Origin: an uncultured bacterium
GTDB taxonomy: Bacteria > Bacillota > Clostridia > Christensenellales > QALW01
Assembly (NCBI GenBank): GCA_905214315.1
Contig: CAJMLN010000002.1
Coordinates: forward strand, 17,642-81,641
DNA length: 64,000 nt
Direction: 5' to 3'
A program made the translations under genes and the position numbers. A model generated the notes under the pieces. It was not told where the DNA came from and ran no database searches. It saw only the letters and a list, made by a program, of their open reading frames with translations. Below, in pieces: positions 32,445 to 42,166 of this stretch (positions are counted from its first letter, which is position 1; each line of letters opens with the position of its first letter).

Positions 32445-35263
32445 GAGACAGCATCATTATTAAGGGCGCTAAAACCCATAATTTAAAAAACGTAACCGTG
32501 GAAATTCCGCGCAATAAAATGGTGGTTTTTACCGGGCTTTCCGGCTCAGGCAAGAGCTCGCTGGCGTTTGACACCCTTTACGCCGAGGGACAGCGGCGGT
32601 ATGTGGAGAGTCTTTCCTCCTACGCCCGCCAGTTTTTAGGGCAGATGGAAAAGCCGGACGTGGAATCCATCGAAGGGCTTTCGCCGGCCATCAGCATCGA
32701 CCAAAAAACCACCAACAACAACCCCCGCTCCACCGTGGGTACCGTTACCGAAATTCACGATTACCTGCGTTTGCTCTATGCCCGCATCGGCGTGGCCCAC
32801 TGCCCCAAGTGCGGCAAGGAGATACAAAAGCAGACGGTGGACCAGATGGTGCAGGCCGTGCTGGAGCAGCCTGAAGGCACGCGGATCCAGGTGCTGGCGC
32901 CGGTGGTGCGCGGCCGCAAGGGCGAACATGTAAAACTGTTGGAGAGCCTGCAAAAAAGCGGCTATATCCGTGTAAAAATTGACGGCGAGCTGTACGAGCT
33001 GGGCGAGGAAATCAAGCTGGAGAAAAACAACAAGCACCATATTTCCGTGGTAATCGACCGGCTGGTGGTGCGCGCGGATATCCGCTCGCGCCTGACGGAT
33101 TCCTTAGAGGCCGCGCTGAAGCTGGCCGAGGGCTTGGCCGTGGTGGATATTTTGGGGCAAAAGGAGCTGCTGTTTTCCCAAAATTATGCCTGCCCGGACT
33201 GCAATATCAGTATTGAAGAGCTGGAGCCGCGGCTGTTTTCGTTTAACTCCCCCTTCGGCGCCTGCCCGGAATGTACCGGCATCGGCAGTATTATGCGGGT
33301 GGACCCCGGCCTGGTGGTACACGATGAAACGCTCTCGTTAAACGAGGGCGCCATCCGCGTTTCCGGCTGGTTTGTGATGGGAACCGATACCATGAACCGC
33401 ATGTACTATCAGGGATTGGCCGCGCATTATGGGTTTTCCCTGGACACGCCGTTTTGTGAGCTTGAGGAAAGGATACAGAAGGTTATTCTATACGGCTCCG
33501 GCAGCGAGGAAATTGATTTTCAGATTACCACTAATCGCCATTCCCGTTCGTTCCATCAGCCGTTTGAGGGCATCATTCCGCAGCTGGAGCGCCGGTTCCG
33601 CGAAACGCAGAGCGAGGGCGTCAAGCGGGATCTGGAGCAGCTGATGACCAGCAGCCCCTGCCATGCCTGCGGCGGACGGCGGTATAAGCCGGAGGCCCTG
33701 GCCGTTACGGTAAACGGCAAAAATATTTTTGAAATCAGCGACATGCCCATTTGGCAGACCCATGCCTTTTTGAAGACGCTGACGCTGGGCGCCAAGGACA
33801 CGATGATTGCCGAGCGCATTTTAAAGGAGCTGGACGCGCGTCTTTCGTTCCTGGAAAACGTGGGGCTGGACTATCTCTCCCTGACGCGTTCGGCCTGCAC
33901 GCTTTCAGGCGGGGAATCCCAGCGTATCCGGCTGGCCACGCAGATCGGCGCGGGCTTAATGGGCGTATTATATATTCTGGACGAGCCCAGCATCGGCCTG
34001 CACCAGCGGGATAACGAAAAGCTGCTGGCCTCTTTAAAGGGGCTGCGGGATCTGGGCAACACGCTGGTGGTGGTGGAGCACGACGAGGATACGATCCGTC
34101 AGGCCGATTACGTGGTGGATATCGGCCCCGGCGCGGGCGCGGGCGGCGGCCATGTGGTGTGCGCGGGCACGCCCGAGGAGATTATGGCCTGTCCGGAATC
34201 GCTTACGGGCGCCTATCTCTCGGGCCGGCTGACGATTCCCGTTCCCGGCAAGAGAAGAGAACCCCGCGGCTATATTACCGTAAAGGAGGCGGCCGCCAAC
34301 AATTTAAAAAATGTCACCGTAAAAATCCCGCTGGGGGTCATTACCGCGGTTACCGGCGTTTCCGGCTCGGGCAAAAGCTCTCTGGTAAACGAGGTTTTAT
34401 ATAAAACGCTGGCGCGCAAGCTGAACCGGGCGCATCTTCCGCCCGCGCCCTGCCGCGACGTTGAAGGCACCGAGCAGCTGGATAAGGTGATCGTAATTGA
34501 CCAAAGCCCCATCGGCCGAACGCCGCGCTCGAACCCGGCCACCTATACCGGGGTGTTTGACCATATCCGCGCGCTGTTTGCCCAGACCCAGGACGCCAAA
34601 ATGCGTGGCTACAGCAACGGCCGTTTCAGCTTTAACGTAAAGGGCGGCCGGTGCGAGGCCTGCAGCGGTGACGGCATCATTAAAATTGAAATGCACTTTA
34701 TGCCCGATATCTACGTGCCCTGCGAGGTCTGCGGCGGCAAGCGATATTCCAAGGAGACGCTGGAGGTGCGCTACAAGGGTAAAAATATCTTTGAGGTGCT
34801 GGATATGACCGTGGAGGAGGCTGTGGGCTTTTTTGAGAATATCCCGCAGATCCACCGCAAAATTCAGCTGCTCTACGATGTGGGGCTGGGCTACATCAAG
34901 CTGGGGCAGCCCTCCACGATGCTCTCCGGCGGCGAGGCCCAGCGCGTAAAGCTGGCCACCGAGCTCTCCCGCCGGCCTACGGGCAAAACCATTTATATTT
35001 TGGATGAACCGACTACCGGCCTGCATACCGACGACGTAAAAAAGCTGGTGGCAATTCTGGACCGGCTGGTGGCCGGCGGCAACACGGTGGTGGTTATTGA
35101 GCACAATCTGGACATCATCAAAATTGCCGATCACTGCATCGACATGGGACCCGAGGGCGGCGTAAACGGCGGCACCGTGATCGCCCAGGGCACGCCGGAG
35201 GAGCTGACCCGGGTGCCCCGGAGCCATACCGGGCGCTTTTTAAAGAAAATACTGGAGGGATAA
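32441..35263 (+). CDS. uvrA: UvrABC excinuclease subunit A
   Basis: UvrA is the damage-sensing ABC-family ATPase of nucleotide excision repair. The full-length 940-residue protein has two ATPase modules. The first has Walker [13 protein letters not shown] near residue 30, the second [13 protein letters not shown]; both show LSGGE signatures and DEP.IGLH / DEPTTGLH Walker B regions. Zinc-finger cysteines are present at CPDC...CPEC and CEAC...CEVC. Its ATG overlaps the uvrB stop (ATGA), so the two subunits are coupled. Confidence 0.98.
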   Translation: MRDSIIIKGAKTHNLKNVTVEIPRNKMVVFTGLSGSGKSSLAFDTLYAEGQRRYVESLSSYARQFLGQMEKPDVESIEGLSPAISIDQKTTNNNPRSTVGTVTEIHDYLRLLYARIGVAHCPKCGKEIQKQTVDQMVQAVLEQPEGTRIQVLAPVVRGRKGEHVKLLESLQKSGYIRVKIDGELYELGEEIKLEKNNKHHISVVIDRLVVRADIRSRLTDSLEAALKLAEGLAVVDILGQKELLFSQNYACPDCNISIEELEPRLFSFNSPFGACPECTGIGSIMRVDPGLVVHDETLSLNEGAIRVSGWFVMGTDTMNRMYYQGLAAHYGFSLDTPFCELEERIQKVILYGSGSEEIDFQITTNRHSRSFHQPFEGIIPQLERRFRETQSEGVKRDLEQLMTSSPCHACGGRRYKPEALAVTVNGKNIFEISDMPIWQTHAFLKTLTLGAKDTMIAERILKELDARLSFLENVGLDYLSLTRSACTLSGGESQRIRLATQIGAGLMGVLYILDEPSIGLHQRDNEKLLASLKGLRDLGNTLVVVEHDEDTIRQADYVVDIGPGAGAGGGHVVCAGTPEEIMACPESLTGAYLSGRLTIPVPGKRREPRGYITVKEAAANNLKNVTVKIPLGVITAVTGVSGSGKSSLVNEVLYKTLARKLNRAHLPPAPCRDVEGTEQLDKVIVIDQSPIGRTPRSNPATYTGVFDHIRALFAQTQDAKMRGYSNGRFSFNVKGGRCEACSGDGIIKIEMHFMPDIYVPCEVCGGKRYSKETLEVRYKGKNIFEVLDMTVEEAVGFFENIPQIHRKIQLLYDVGLGYIKLGQPSTMLSGGEAQRVKLATELSRRPTGKTIYILDEPTTGLHTDDVKKLVAILDRLVAGGNTVVVIEHNLDIIKIADHCIDMGPEGGVNGGTVIAQGTPEELTRVPRSHTGRFLKKILEG

Positions 35264-35265
35264 TT

Positions 35266-35946
35266 TTGAAAGGACGGGCAAAGAACATTTTTTGGGGCCT
35301 CTGCTTTCTTCTGGCCGGCGTCGGCCTGTTGGGGGACTGGTTCGCCTGGTGGGGCGGTTTTTCCTTCGGCGAGCTGCTTCTGCAATGCTGGTGGGCGCTG
35401 CTTCTGCTGCTTTTGGGCATCTCTTCGCTGCTGGAGAGCGTCAACGCGGGAAGCCTGATCCTGACCCTGGTGGGCGCGGCGAGCATGGCGTACTGCCTTT
35501 TAAAAGACGCCGAGGCGTTCCGACTGATCTTTCCGGGCGCGGCGATTATCATCGGCCTGTGCCTTATCTTCGGCAAAAGAAAGAAGCCCGAAGCCCCGGT
35601 GCAGGAAACGGGAACTGCCGCGGCGCCGGAGGGCGAGTATACCGCCTGCTTTTCGGGGCGGAACGTGAACCTCCGGAATGCGGAGCTTAACGGCGGCTTC
35701 AAGGCCGCGGCGGTATTCGGCGGCCTGGATATCGATTTGCGCGGCGCGGTTATTCGGGAGGATATTACGCTGAGGCTCACCGCAGTGTTCGGCGGCATCG
35801 ACGTGTTCGCGCCGGAAAGCGTCAATATAAAGACGACGGGCTCCTCCTTTTTAGGCGGCTGTGAAAACAAGACGGCACAGCAGCAGGGACGGCCCACGGT
35901 CACGGTGGAATACAGCTGCGTCTTCGGCGGTATTGAGATTAAGTAA
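35266..35946 (+). CDS. LiaF-like membrane protein (cell-envelope stress type)
   Basis: This 226-residue protein has about four N-terminal membrane helices (residues 8-110). A short linker leads to a C-terminal beta-rich domain with repeated FGGLDIDL, FGGIDVFAP and FGGIEIK motifs. These are typical of LiaF/YvqF-type C-terminal domains (DUF2154-like). In Bacillus LiaF restrains the LiaRS envelope-stress system, but no such two-component system is in this window. Translation starts at a TTG (35266) 7 nt after GGAGG and 3 nt after the uvrA stop. It therefore rides on the uvrBA transcript, an unusual pairing. Confidence 0.82.
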   Translation: MKGRAKNIFWGLCFLLAGVGLLGDWFAWWGGFSFGELLLQCWWALLLLLLGISSLLESVNAGSLILTLVGAASMAYCLLKDAEAFRLIFPGAAIIIGLCLIFGKRKKPEAPVQETGTAAAPEGEYTACFSGRNVNLRNAELNGGFKAAAVFGGLDIDLRGAVIREDITLRLTAVFGGIDVFAPESVNIKTTGSSFLGGCENKTAQQQGRPTVTVEYSCVFGGIEIK

Positions 35947-36083
35947 AATTCCGAAAACTCCTATAAATATAGCATAAAAATTGCTTGTCAACGAAAAAAT
36001 CACAAAGAAATTTATAAAAATCAAAATGTACCTGGGTACATAAGCAATGCCCCCGACTGAGTCGGGGGCAATCAGTTGCGGCA

Positions 36084-36109
36084 TAAAAAAAAAGGAGTGC
36101 TGCGCACTC
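36084..36109 (-). terminator. Terminator-like hairpin on the minus strand
   Basis: On the minus strand GAGTGC-GCA-GCACTC is followed by C and nine T. It is more than 200 nt beyond the terminator of the FAD oxidoreductase, so it may be a second stop for that gene or the end of a small RNA. Confidence 0.5.
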
Positions 36110-36324
36110 ACTTTATATACCGTCTGCGGGCGGGTTAGACGAAGACAGCGGCGAAAAGCAGCTCTTCTGCCAACGCCTGTGAGCAGGCTTTTATTGCTCT
36201 CTGTGATATAAAAAACAGGCTGAAGATACCGCTCGTTTGCAGGTTGAATGGAACGGTTCAGCCGCCTGAAAATGAGCAAGGAAAAATGCGGGAAATTCAT
36301 TCGGAATTTTCTGCATTGGGGGGA

Positions 36325-36372
36325 AAGAAAACAGAACGGCCCTTTTTAGGAGGAACAGACCGTTCTGTTATA
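36325..36372 (-). terminator. Terminator of the FAD oxidoreductase gene
   Basis: On the minus strand ACAGAACGG pairs with CCGTTCTGT across a 20-nt loop, followed by TTTTCTTTCC. It lies 14 nt after the stop codon. Confidence 0.75.
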
Positions 36373-36381
36373 AGAAGCCGG

Positions 36382-37773
36382 CTAAAACAGCTTTCTGCCC
36401 ATATACACGCCCATGGCTGAGGCCATCATCAGCCCGCGGGTCCAGCCGCTGGAATCGCCCAGACAGTACAGACCGGAAATGCTGGTGGTAAGATCTCTGT
36501 CCATTTTTACGCGGTTGCTGTAGAACTTCAGCTCGGGAGAATACAGCAGCGTTTCGGTAGAGGCGAAGCCCGGCACCACGTGATCCAGCGCTTTGATGAA
36601 ATTGATAATATTCATCATGGCCCTGTATGGCATGGCGGCCGTGATATCACCGGCTACCGCGTCGGGCAGCGTGGGCTTTAAATTGGACTGTGCCAGTTCC
36701 TTCTGCCAGGTGCGCTTGCCGTCCAAAATATCGCCGAAGCGCTGTACCAGAATATGGCCTGCGCCCAGCATGTTGGCCAGCTCCCCTACTTTTTGGGCGT
36801 ATTCAATCGGCTGGTTGAACGGCACCGAAAAGTTGTGCGAAACCAGAATGGCCAGATTGGTGTTGTTGGATTTTAATTCCTTGTAGGAATGGCCGTTGAC
36901 CACGGCCAGGTCATTATCGTAATTCTCCTGGCTGACAAAGCCGCCGGGATTTTGGCAGAACGTGCGCACCTTGTTTTTAAAGGGCTGCGGATAGCCGATG
37001 AGCTTGGATTCATACAGCACTTCGTTTACTTTTTCCATGATTTCGTTGCGGACCTCCACGCGCACGCCGATATCCACCGTGCCCGGCTCGTGGGCGATGC
37101 CGTGCTCGGCGCAGATGTGCTCCAGCCATTCGGCGCCCCGGCGGCCAGTGGCCACCACGACGCTCTGCGCGTGGATTTCAAACTCCTCTTTGCCGTTGGT
37201 CACATAGGCGCCGCTGCAGGTGCTGCCGGAGAGAATCAGGTTGGTGCATTCATAACCAAAGAGCATTTCTACGCCGTTTTGCAGCAGGTACTGCTCGATG
37301 GCGTAATAGATGTTCTGTGCCTTTTCCGTACCCAGATGGCGGATCGGACAGTCCACCAGCTTTAAGCCCGCCTGAATGGCGCGCTTGCGGATCTGCTTCA
37401 CTTCTTCATCGTTGCCCACGCCCTCCACCTTGGTATCGGCGCCGAATTCCAGATAGATGGAATCGGCATAGCGGATCAGCGCCTGCGCTTCCTCTTCGCC
37501 CACCAGGTTGGGGAAATCGCCGCCTACGTCGGTAGAGAGCGACAGCTTACCGTCGGAGAAGGCACCCGCGCCGGAAAAGCCCGTAGTAATATGACAGTAG
37601 GGCTTACAGTTCATGCATTGATTGGTTTTGGCCTTGGGGCAGCGTCGTTTTTCCACGGGCTGGCCCTTTTCTACGATTAAAATACTTTTTTTGCTTCCGT
37701 TCTTCAGCATCTCCAGCGCGGTAAAAATCCCGGCCGGGCCGGCGCCGATAATCAGCACGTCCTTGTTTATCAT
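36382..37773 (-). CDS. FAD-dependent oxidoreductase (COG2509-like)
   Basis: This 463-residue flavoprotein has an N-terminal dinucleotide-binding motif GAGPAG (residues 10-15). Its C-terminal FAD-contacting segment reads ISGLYCLGDSSGWTRGLMMAS. A Cys-rich loop RRCPKAKTNQCMNCKPYCH near residues 43-62 resembles that of the large FAD-dependent dehydrogenase group found widely in Clostridia. Its substrate is not known. The Cys cluster could bind a metal or iron-sulfur centre, but this is inference. It is monocistronic with a full-consensus promoter and an AAAGGAG site, which suggests high expression. Confidence 0.85.
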   Translation of the reverse strand: MINKDVLIIGAGPAGIFTALEMLKNGSKKSILIVEKGQPVEKRRCPKAKTNQCMNCKPYCHITTGFSGAGAFSDGKLSLSTDVGGDFPNLVGEEEAQALIRYADSIYLEFGADTKVEGVGNDEEVKQIRKRAIQAGLKLVDCPIRHLGTEKAQNIYYAIEQYLLQNGVEMLFGYECTNLILSGSTCSGAYVTNGKEEFEIHAQSVVVATGRRGAEWLEHICAEHGIAHEPGTVDIGVRVEVRNEIMEKVNEVLYESKLIGYPQPFKNKVRTFCQNPGGFVSQENYDNDLAVVNGHSYKELKSNNTNLAILVSHNFSVPFNQPIEYAQKVGELANMLGAGHILVQRFGDILDGKRTWQKELAQSNLKPTLPDAVAGDITAAMPYRAMMNIINFIKALDHVVPGFASTETLLYSPELKFYSNRVKMDRDLTTSISGLYCLGDSSGWTRGLMMASAMGVYMGRKLF

Positions 37774-37830
37774 AAAACCGCTCCTTTGCGTATTTTTCGG
37801 ATCTTTGGCTACTATGCAGCCTAAGCTGTA

Positions 37831-37859
37831 ATTATATAGGAAAAAGCGGGTTTTGTCAA
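37831..37859 (-). promoter_or_regulatory. Promoter of the FAD oxidoreductase gene
   Basis: On the minus strand, perfect -35 TTGACA (37859-37854) and perfect -10 TATAAT (37836-37831) have a 17-bp spacer. Confidence 0.85.
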
Positions 37860-37876
37860 TACGGCCTGCTGAAAAT

Positions 37877-37905
37877 AAAAAAAGCCGCGTGAAAGCGGCT
37901 TTTTA
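37877..37905. terminator. Terminator after the vWA gene (symmetric)
   Basis: AAAAAGCCGC and GCGGCTTTTT form a 10-bp stem with A and T tracts on the two sides. It can stop the minus-strand vWA gene. Confidence 0.8.
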
Positions 37906-37937
37906 TTCAGCTTTAAAAAGGTGCGGAATGTCCGTTT

Positions 37938-39314
37938 TTAAACGAGCAGATCACAGCATTGGAAATCCGAATCGATATTGTGCGCGATGATCCTTGCCCG
38001 CAGATTCCGGGCATTACACGTGGCCTCAGGTGTTTCGCCTGAAACGTCCAGATCCTCCGGCAGTACGAATTTTACGCATTTTACCAGAATATCGCGGCAT
38101 TCTGGATAGGTGTGCGCGGGGATCGTCATCGTTTTCATTCCGCGCTGATGCTCGTTGCCCTCCTGGTCGACTTCGGTTAAAATTACACCCAGCGCCACAC
38201 GCCGGTTAGGACAAACGTGCTTCAGGTTGATGTCCAGCTGCAGAATACGTCCTGTGGATTCCAGATAGACGTTGCCTGCGTCGAAGACAACCGAATCCTC
38301 ACAGCCGTCAACGGTTACGTCCACGGGAAGCGGGCATGGCTCGGGCCGCACAACGGAGCCGCAGTCTACCGTGACCTCCGGTTTAGGGAAGGTCGCTTGG
38401 TTGTTTTCGCTGTCCGTATAGGTGATGGACTCATTGACAAGCTTGGTGCCGGAGGTATCGGCCGTATGGCGGATCAGGAACTCCAGCGTTGCACCCTCGT
38501 TTCCGGTTGTTCCCAGTTCATCGATAGTCCATTTCAGCGTAGTGGGGTTAATCATGCTGGCAACGCCCTTGGTCGGCATCAGAATACTGGTGATGATAAA
38601 ATCGGAATTTACGACCTCGTCAATTACAATATTCGTTGCGCCGGGCTTGGAGATGTTGGCGGCCAGATCCTCAAACAGATCTTCCAAATCCGCGTCGGTA
38701 GGGGTGATCGCCACATGGGAAGCGTCGGGGTCGGTAGCCCAGTCGTTGAGGACGTCGGGGTTGATGCCGTCGGCGCCGATTAAGCCGATGCAGTAGATAA
38801 CAATGCCTGCCGCACGGGCTGCCGCGGCAATCGGACTGGGATTCGGCCCGGCGGTTGTTTCGCCGTCGGTAAACATGACCATGACCTTGGCGTTTGAGGA
38901 AGCGGGATCAAACAGCGCGGCGGCCTTGGTAAAGGCGTCGGCATGGTTGGTAGAACCGCCGGCTGTAAGGCCGTTTACGGCTGCTTTTAAATCCGCAACA
39001 GAGGTGATCAGCTTGGTGTTCTGCACGGCTGTATCGGCAAAGCTTACAATGCCGATGCGGCTGCCTGAGCCGATGACGCCGTTGGCCGTGCCGTCGGTGG
39101 CCTCTTCAATGATATCGATGAATTTGTCGGCGCCTAATTTCAGGTTTGCCAGCGGACTGCCCGCCATGCTGCCTGAACGATCCAGGATCAAAACGATATC
39201 GGTGGGATTGGTACTGATATCCGGCGCCGCCGCCAAAGCAAGCGTTACCTTTAAGGATCCTGTGCAGTCGATTTGATCAGTGCTGATGAATTTATTAGAA
39301 TTGGTTAAACCCAT
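37938..39314 (-). CDS. von Willebrand factor type A domain protein without signal peptide
   Basis: This 458-residue protein has a vWA domain (about 37-220) with an intact MIDAS: DRSGSM (Asp45, Ser47, Ser49), GGSTNHADAF and MFTDGE. A beta-rich middle domain (about 225-310, with NPTTLKWTIDELG) follows. The C-terminal third has several cysteines (VDCGSV, PCPLPVD, DGCED, CPNRR, CNARN, QCCDLLV). There is no signal peptide or membrane helix, and the protein begins MGLTNSNKFISTD. This is odd for a vWA/adhesin-like protein and suggests a cytoplasmic, mother-cell or non-classically exported role. The leader contains a GGTGA/TCACC hairpin (about 39340-39355) just before the AAGGAG site. No clear -35 is visible. 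Confidence 0.8.
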   Translation of the reverse strand: MGLTNSNKFISTDQIDCTGSLKVTLALAAAPDISTNPTDIVLILDRSGSMAGSPLANLKLGADKFIDIIEEATDGTANGVIGSGSRIGIVSFADTAVQNTKLITSVADLKAAVNGLTAGGSTNHADAFTKAAALFDPASSNAKVMVMFTDGETTAGPNPSPIAAAARAAGIVIYCIGLIGADGINPDVLNDWATDPDASHVAITPTDADLEDLFEDLAANISKPGATNIVIDEVVNSDFIITSILMPTKGVASMINPTTLKWTIDELGTTGNEGATLEFLIRHTADTSGTKLVNESITYTDSENNQATFPKPEVTVDCGSVVRPEPCPLPVDVTVDGCEDSVVFDAGNVYLESTGRILQLDINLKHVCPNRRVALGVILTEVDQEGNEHQRGMKTMTIPAHTYPECRDILVKCVKFVLPEDLDVSGETPEATCNARNLRARIIAHNIDSDFQCCDLLV

Positions 39315-39428
39315 AAAAATTTCTCCTTCAGATATTTAAGGTGAAAAATTCACCCTTTTTATTGTATGCATCACTGGAGAAAAAGGTGTCAGGCCGGTCC
39401 GTGTGCTGAATTTTTATCATGTTCCCTA

Positions 39429-39457
39429 TGGACATTGCCTGATTTTTTTGTTATACT
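39429..39457 (+). promoter_or_regulatory. Promoter of the GH38 gene
   Basis: -35 TGGACA (39429-39434) and -10 TATACT (39452-39457) have a 17-bp spacer, about 50 nt before the ATG. Confidence 0.55.
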
Positions 39458-39508
39458 ACTCTTAATAATTCCGCCGCGGTTTATCACGGAGGTTAAAAGG
39501 AGTTTTTT

Positions 39509-41959
39509 ATGAAACGGATGTATTTGCTCTGCAACGCACATATCGATCCTATGTGGCAGTGGGAATGGAAGGAGGGCGTCGGCGCGGCGATCTCCACGTT
39601 CCGCGTGGCCGCCGAGCTTTGCGAGCAGTATGACGCCTTTATTTTTAACCACAACGAGGCGCTGCTGTATGAATGGATTGAAGAGTTTGAGCCTGCGCTG
39701 TTTGCCCGGATTCAGGCCCTGGTAAAAAAGGGAAACTGGCATATCATGGGCGGCTGGTATCTTCAGCCCGACTGCAATATGCCCACCGGCGAATCCTTTG
39801 CGCGCCAGATCAGCGCCGGAAGACGCTATTTTAAAGAAAAATTCGGCGCCGAGCCTTCCACCGCCGTTAATTTTGACCCCTTCGGTCACACAAAGGGCAT
39901 TGTGCAAATTATGGAAAAAAGCGGCTTTGACAGCTATATTATCTGCCGCCCCTACGATCATGTTCCCGATACGGATCGCTTCCTGTGGAAGGGCTTTGCC
40001 GGCAGCCAGGTGCGCGTGCTGCGTCTGCCGTGCTACAATTCGCGGCTGGGCCACGCGGTGGAGCGCATAGGCGAGGAGCTGGAAAAGCAAAAAAATGAAG
40101 AATACGGCGTAATCCTATGGGGGGTGGGCAATCATGGCGGCGGTCCCTCTAAAATTGATTTGGAAGAAATCGCAAAGCTGATAGCGTCTTCAGAGAATAT
40201 TGAGATCCTGCACGTGGCCCCGGAAGAATTTTTTGCCGCCTGCGGGGAAGAGAAATGGCCGGAGCACAGCAATTCGCTGCAGCATACGATGGTGGGCTGC
40301 TACAGCTCGCAAATACGCATGAAGCAGCTGCACCGCAAGCTGGAGCATGAGCTGCTTTCAACGGAAAAAATGGTTTCGGCCGCGGCGGCGCAGGGCTTGA
40401 TGGACTATCCCCGCGCGGCGCTGGAGACGGCGTGGAAGGATCTGATGTTTGCCCAGTTCCACGACATTCTGCCCGGCTCGTCGATTCAGCCGGTGGAGGA
40501 GGCGGGCCTTCAGCTGCTGAGCCACGGTCTGGTTGAGGCCGACCGGCTGAAAACAAAGGCGTTTTTCAAGCTTTCCGCCGGACAGAAGCGCGCGAAGGAC
40601 GGAGAGATTCCGGTTCTGGTTTACAATCCGCATCCGTTTGCCGCAGAGGAGGATATCGTCTGCGAGCTGATGCTGGCCGATCAGAACTGGAATGATGAAT
40701 TTATTGATATTTCGGTATTCGATGAGAACGGCCTTTCGGTGCCCGCCCAGACGGAAAAAGAGTACAGCAATATTCCGATTCAGTGGCGCAAGCGCGTGGC
40801 CTTTCGCGCAAAGCTCACGCCCTTCGGCATGACGCGCTTTGACCTGCGTACAAGCGCGCTTCCCTGCCGAAAGGTGCCTGAGGCAAAGCGGGAGGGCGAC
40901 TGCTTTGTGTTTGAGGGCTGCCGGTACCGTGCAAAATTAAATACCGCCACCGGCCTTCTGGAAAGCTATGAGGCCGACGGAAAGGAATATTTAAAGCAGC
41001 CCACAGGCCGGCTGCTTGTCATTGCCGACGACGAGGATCCCTGGGGTATGCGCGTGCAGGGGTATCAGGACGTGCAATATGCTTTTGCACTGGCTTCCCC
41101 GAAGGAGACGGCGGCGATCTGCAGTCTTTCGGTTCCCGCCCTGGCGCCGGTGCATATCGTGGAGGATGGTCCCGTGCGTACAATTGCCGAGTGTGTGTTT
41201 GTCTCCTCCGCGGGGCAAGCCGTGGTGCGGTACACCTTCCCCAGGCAGGACGGCTATATCGATATCCATATCCGCCTGATTACGGCGGCAAAAAACACAA
41301 TGTTCAAATACGTTCTGGATACCGTGCTTGACGACGGTGCTCTTTTGGGTAAAACTGCGTATGGCTTGGATGACCTGCGGCAGAACGGCCTGGAATGTGT
41401 GGCGCAGGAATATGTACTGCTGCATACCCCGGAGCATGCTCTGAGCGTAGCCAATACCGGCACCTATGCTTTAAGCTCTGAAAACGGCGCGCTGCTGCTG
41501 ACCCTGCAGCGTACGCCCGCCTATTGCGCGCATCCGCTGGAGGGACGGCAGATTCTGCCGCAGGACCGTTTCCATGAGCACAGCGATCAGGGCGAGCGGC
41601 AGTTCTTTTTCCGGGTGCAGGCCTCCTCCGCGAGGGAGCGTCGGCAAAAGATCAATGCGGAGGCGCTGTTGCTGAATCAGGCGCCGACGGCGGTCTGCTT
41701 CTTCCCGCCCGAAAGCGGCGAAAAGCCCCTGCCGGGCTGCCTGACGGATAACCCTGTCATCGAGCTTTCCTCCCTGAAGGAGGCCTTTGACGGCGACGGT
41801 TACACCCTGCGCCTGTTTAACCCCGACAGCGAAGAGCAGACCGTATGCGTAACGCTGCCGGCGCTTGAAGCCTCCTTTACCGCGGCCCTGATGCCCCTGG
41901 AGGTGCTCTCCTACCGCATCCGCGGCGGCAAGGCGGAGCCGTGCGCGCTTACGGACTGA
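39509..41959 (+). CDS. Alpha-mannosidase, glycoside hydrolase family 38
   Basis: This 816-residue GH38 enzyme hydrolyses alpha-mannosidic linkages using a catalytic Zn. The N-terminal domain starts NAHIDPMWQWEW, with zinc ligands His11 and Asp13. The nucleophile Asp123 sits in NFDPFGH, and QFHDILPGSSI supplies further metal contacts near 316-326. The long C-terminal part has the beta-sandwich domains of the family. No signal peptide is present, so it is probably cytoplasmic and acts on imported manno-oligosaccharides. No transporter sits beside it. It is monocistronic, between its own promoter and a strong terminator. Confidence 0.94.
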   Translation: MKRMYLLCNAHIDPMWQWEWKEGVGAAISTFRVAAELCEQYDAFIFNHNEALLYEWIEEFEPALFARIQALVKKGNWHIMGGWYLQPDCNMPTGESFARQISAGRRYFKEKFGAEPSTAVNFDPFGHTKGIVQIMEKSGFDSYIICRPYDHVPDTDRFLWKGFAGSQVRVLRLPCYNSRLGHAVERIGEELEKQKNEEYGVILWGVGNHGGGPSKIDLEEIAKLIASSENIEILHVAPEEFFAACGEEKWPEHSNSLQHTMVGCYSSQIRMKQLHRKLEHELLSTEKMVSAAAAQGLMDYPRAALETAWKDLMFAQFHDILPGSSIQPVEEAGLQLLSHGLVEADRLKTKAFFKLSAGQKRAKDGEIPVLVYNPHPFAAEEDIVCELMLADQNWNDEFIDISVFDENGLSVPAQTEKEYSNIPIQWRKRVAFRAKLTPFGMTRFDLRTSALPCRKVPEAKREGDCFVFEGCRYRAKLNTATGLLESYEADGKEYLKQPTGRLLVIADDEDPWGMRVQGYQDVQYAFALASPKETAAICSLSVPALAPVHIVEDGPVRTIAECVFVSSAGQAVVRYTFPRQDGYIDIHIRLITAAKNTMFKYVLDTVLDDGALLGKTAYGLDDLRQNGLECVAQEYVLLHTPEHALSVANTGTYALSSENGALLLTLQRTPAYCAHPLEGRQILPQDRFHEHSDQGERQFFFRVQASSARERRQKINAEALLLNQAPTAVCFFPPESGEKPLPGCLTDNPVIELSSLKEAFDGDGYTLRLFNPDSEEQTVCVTLPALEASFTAALMPLEVLSYRIRGGKAEPCALTD

Positions 41960-41975
41960 TTGCGGAAAGCAAAAT

Positions 41976-42006
41976 AAAAATCCCCTGTTTGACGACAGGG
42001 GATTTT
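41976..42006 (+). terminator. Terminator of the GH38 gene
   Basis: AAAATCCCCTGT and ACAGGGGATTTT form a 12-bp stem with a 6-nt loop. The A and T flanks make it work in either direction. Confidence 0.85.
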
Positions 42007-42120
42007 CATTGTTGGAATACCGCCGCCGCGCGGCCGTGCGCTTTCGGGCCGGCTTAAAGCGGTGCTGTCCGTAAAGGGGGCTGCGGGTTGTTTCCCGATC
42101 CATTCCGGCTGCGGAATACA

Positions 42121-42157
42121 GGAAAACGGCGCCGAACTTTTCCGGCGCCGTTTAAAA
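42121..42157 (-). terminator. Terminator of serC-serA
   Basis: AAACGGCGCC and GGCGCCGTTT form a 10-bp stem with a 10-nt loop. It lies directly after the serA stop and continues into TTTTCC on the minus strand. Confidence 0.8.
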
Positions 42158-42166
42158 ATACAGCGA

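Larger units (their letters stand above)
35947..36381. other. 435-bp intergenic stretch rich in hairpins
   Basis: No gene is visible. It contains ATGTAC-CTGG-GTACAT (36026-36041), a perfect 10-bp stem TGCCCCCGAC/GTCGGGGGCA with a 3-nt loop (36048-36070) that has no U-run on either strand, and a terminator-like hairpin on the minus strand (36084-36109). A plus-strand terminator-like stem GCCTG/CAGGC followed by TTTTATT lies near 36175-36195. A longer stem GGCTGA...ACCG/CGGTTCAGCC lies near 36217-36262. A small structured RNA is possible; I recognise no known family. Confidence 0.35.

Noticed and set aside
35118..36300. Two minus-strand open frames after uvrA
   Set aside because: They cross the uvrA and LiaF-like genes antisense or a hairpin-rich gap, without ribosome binding site or motif.
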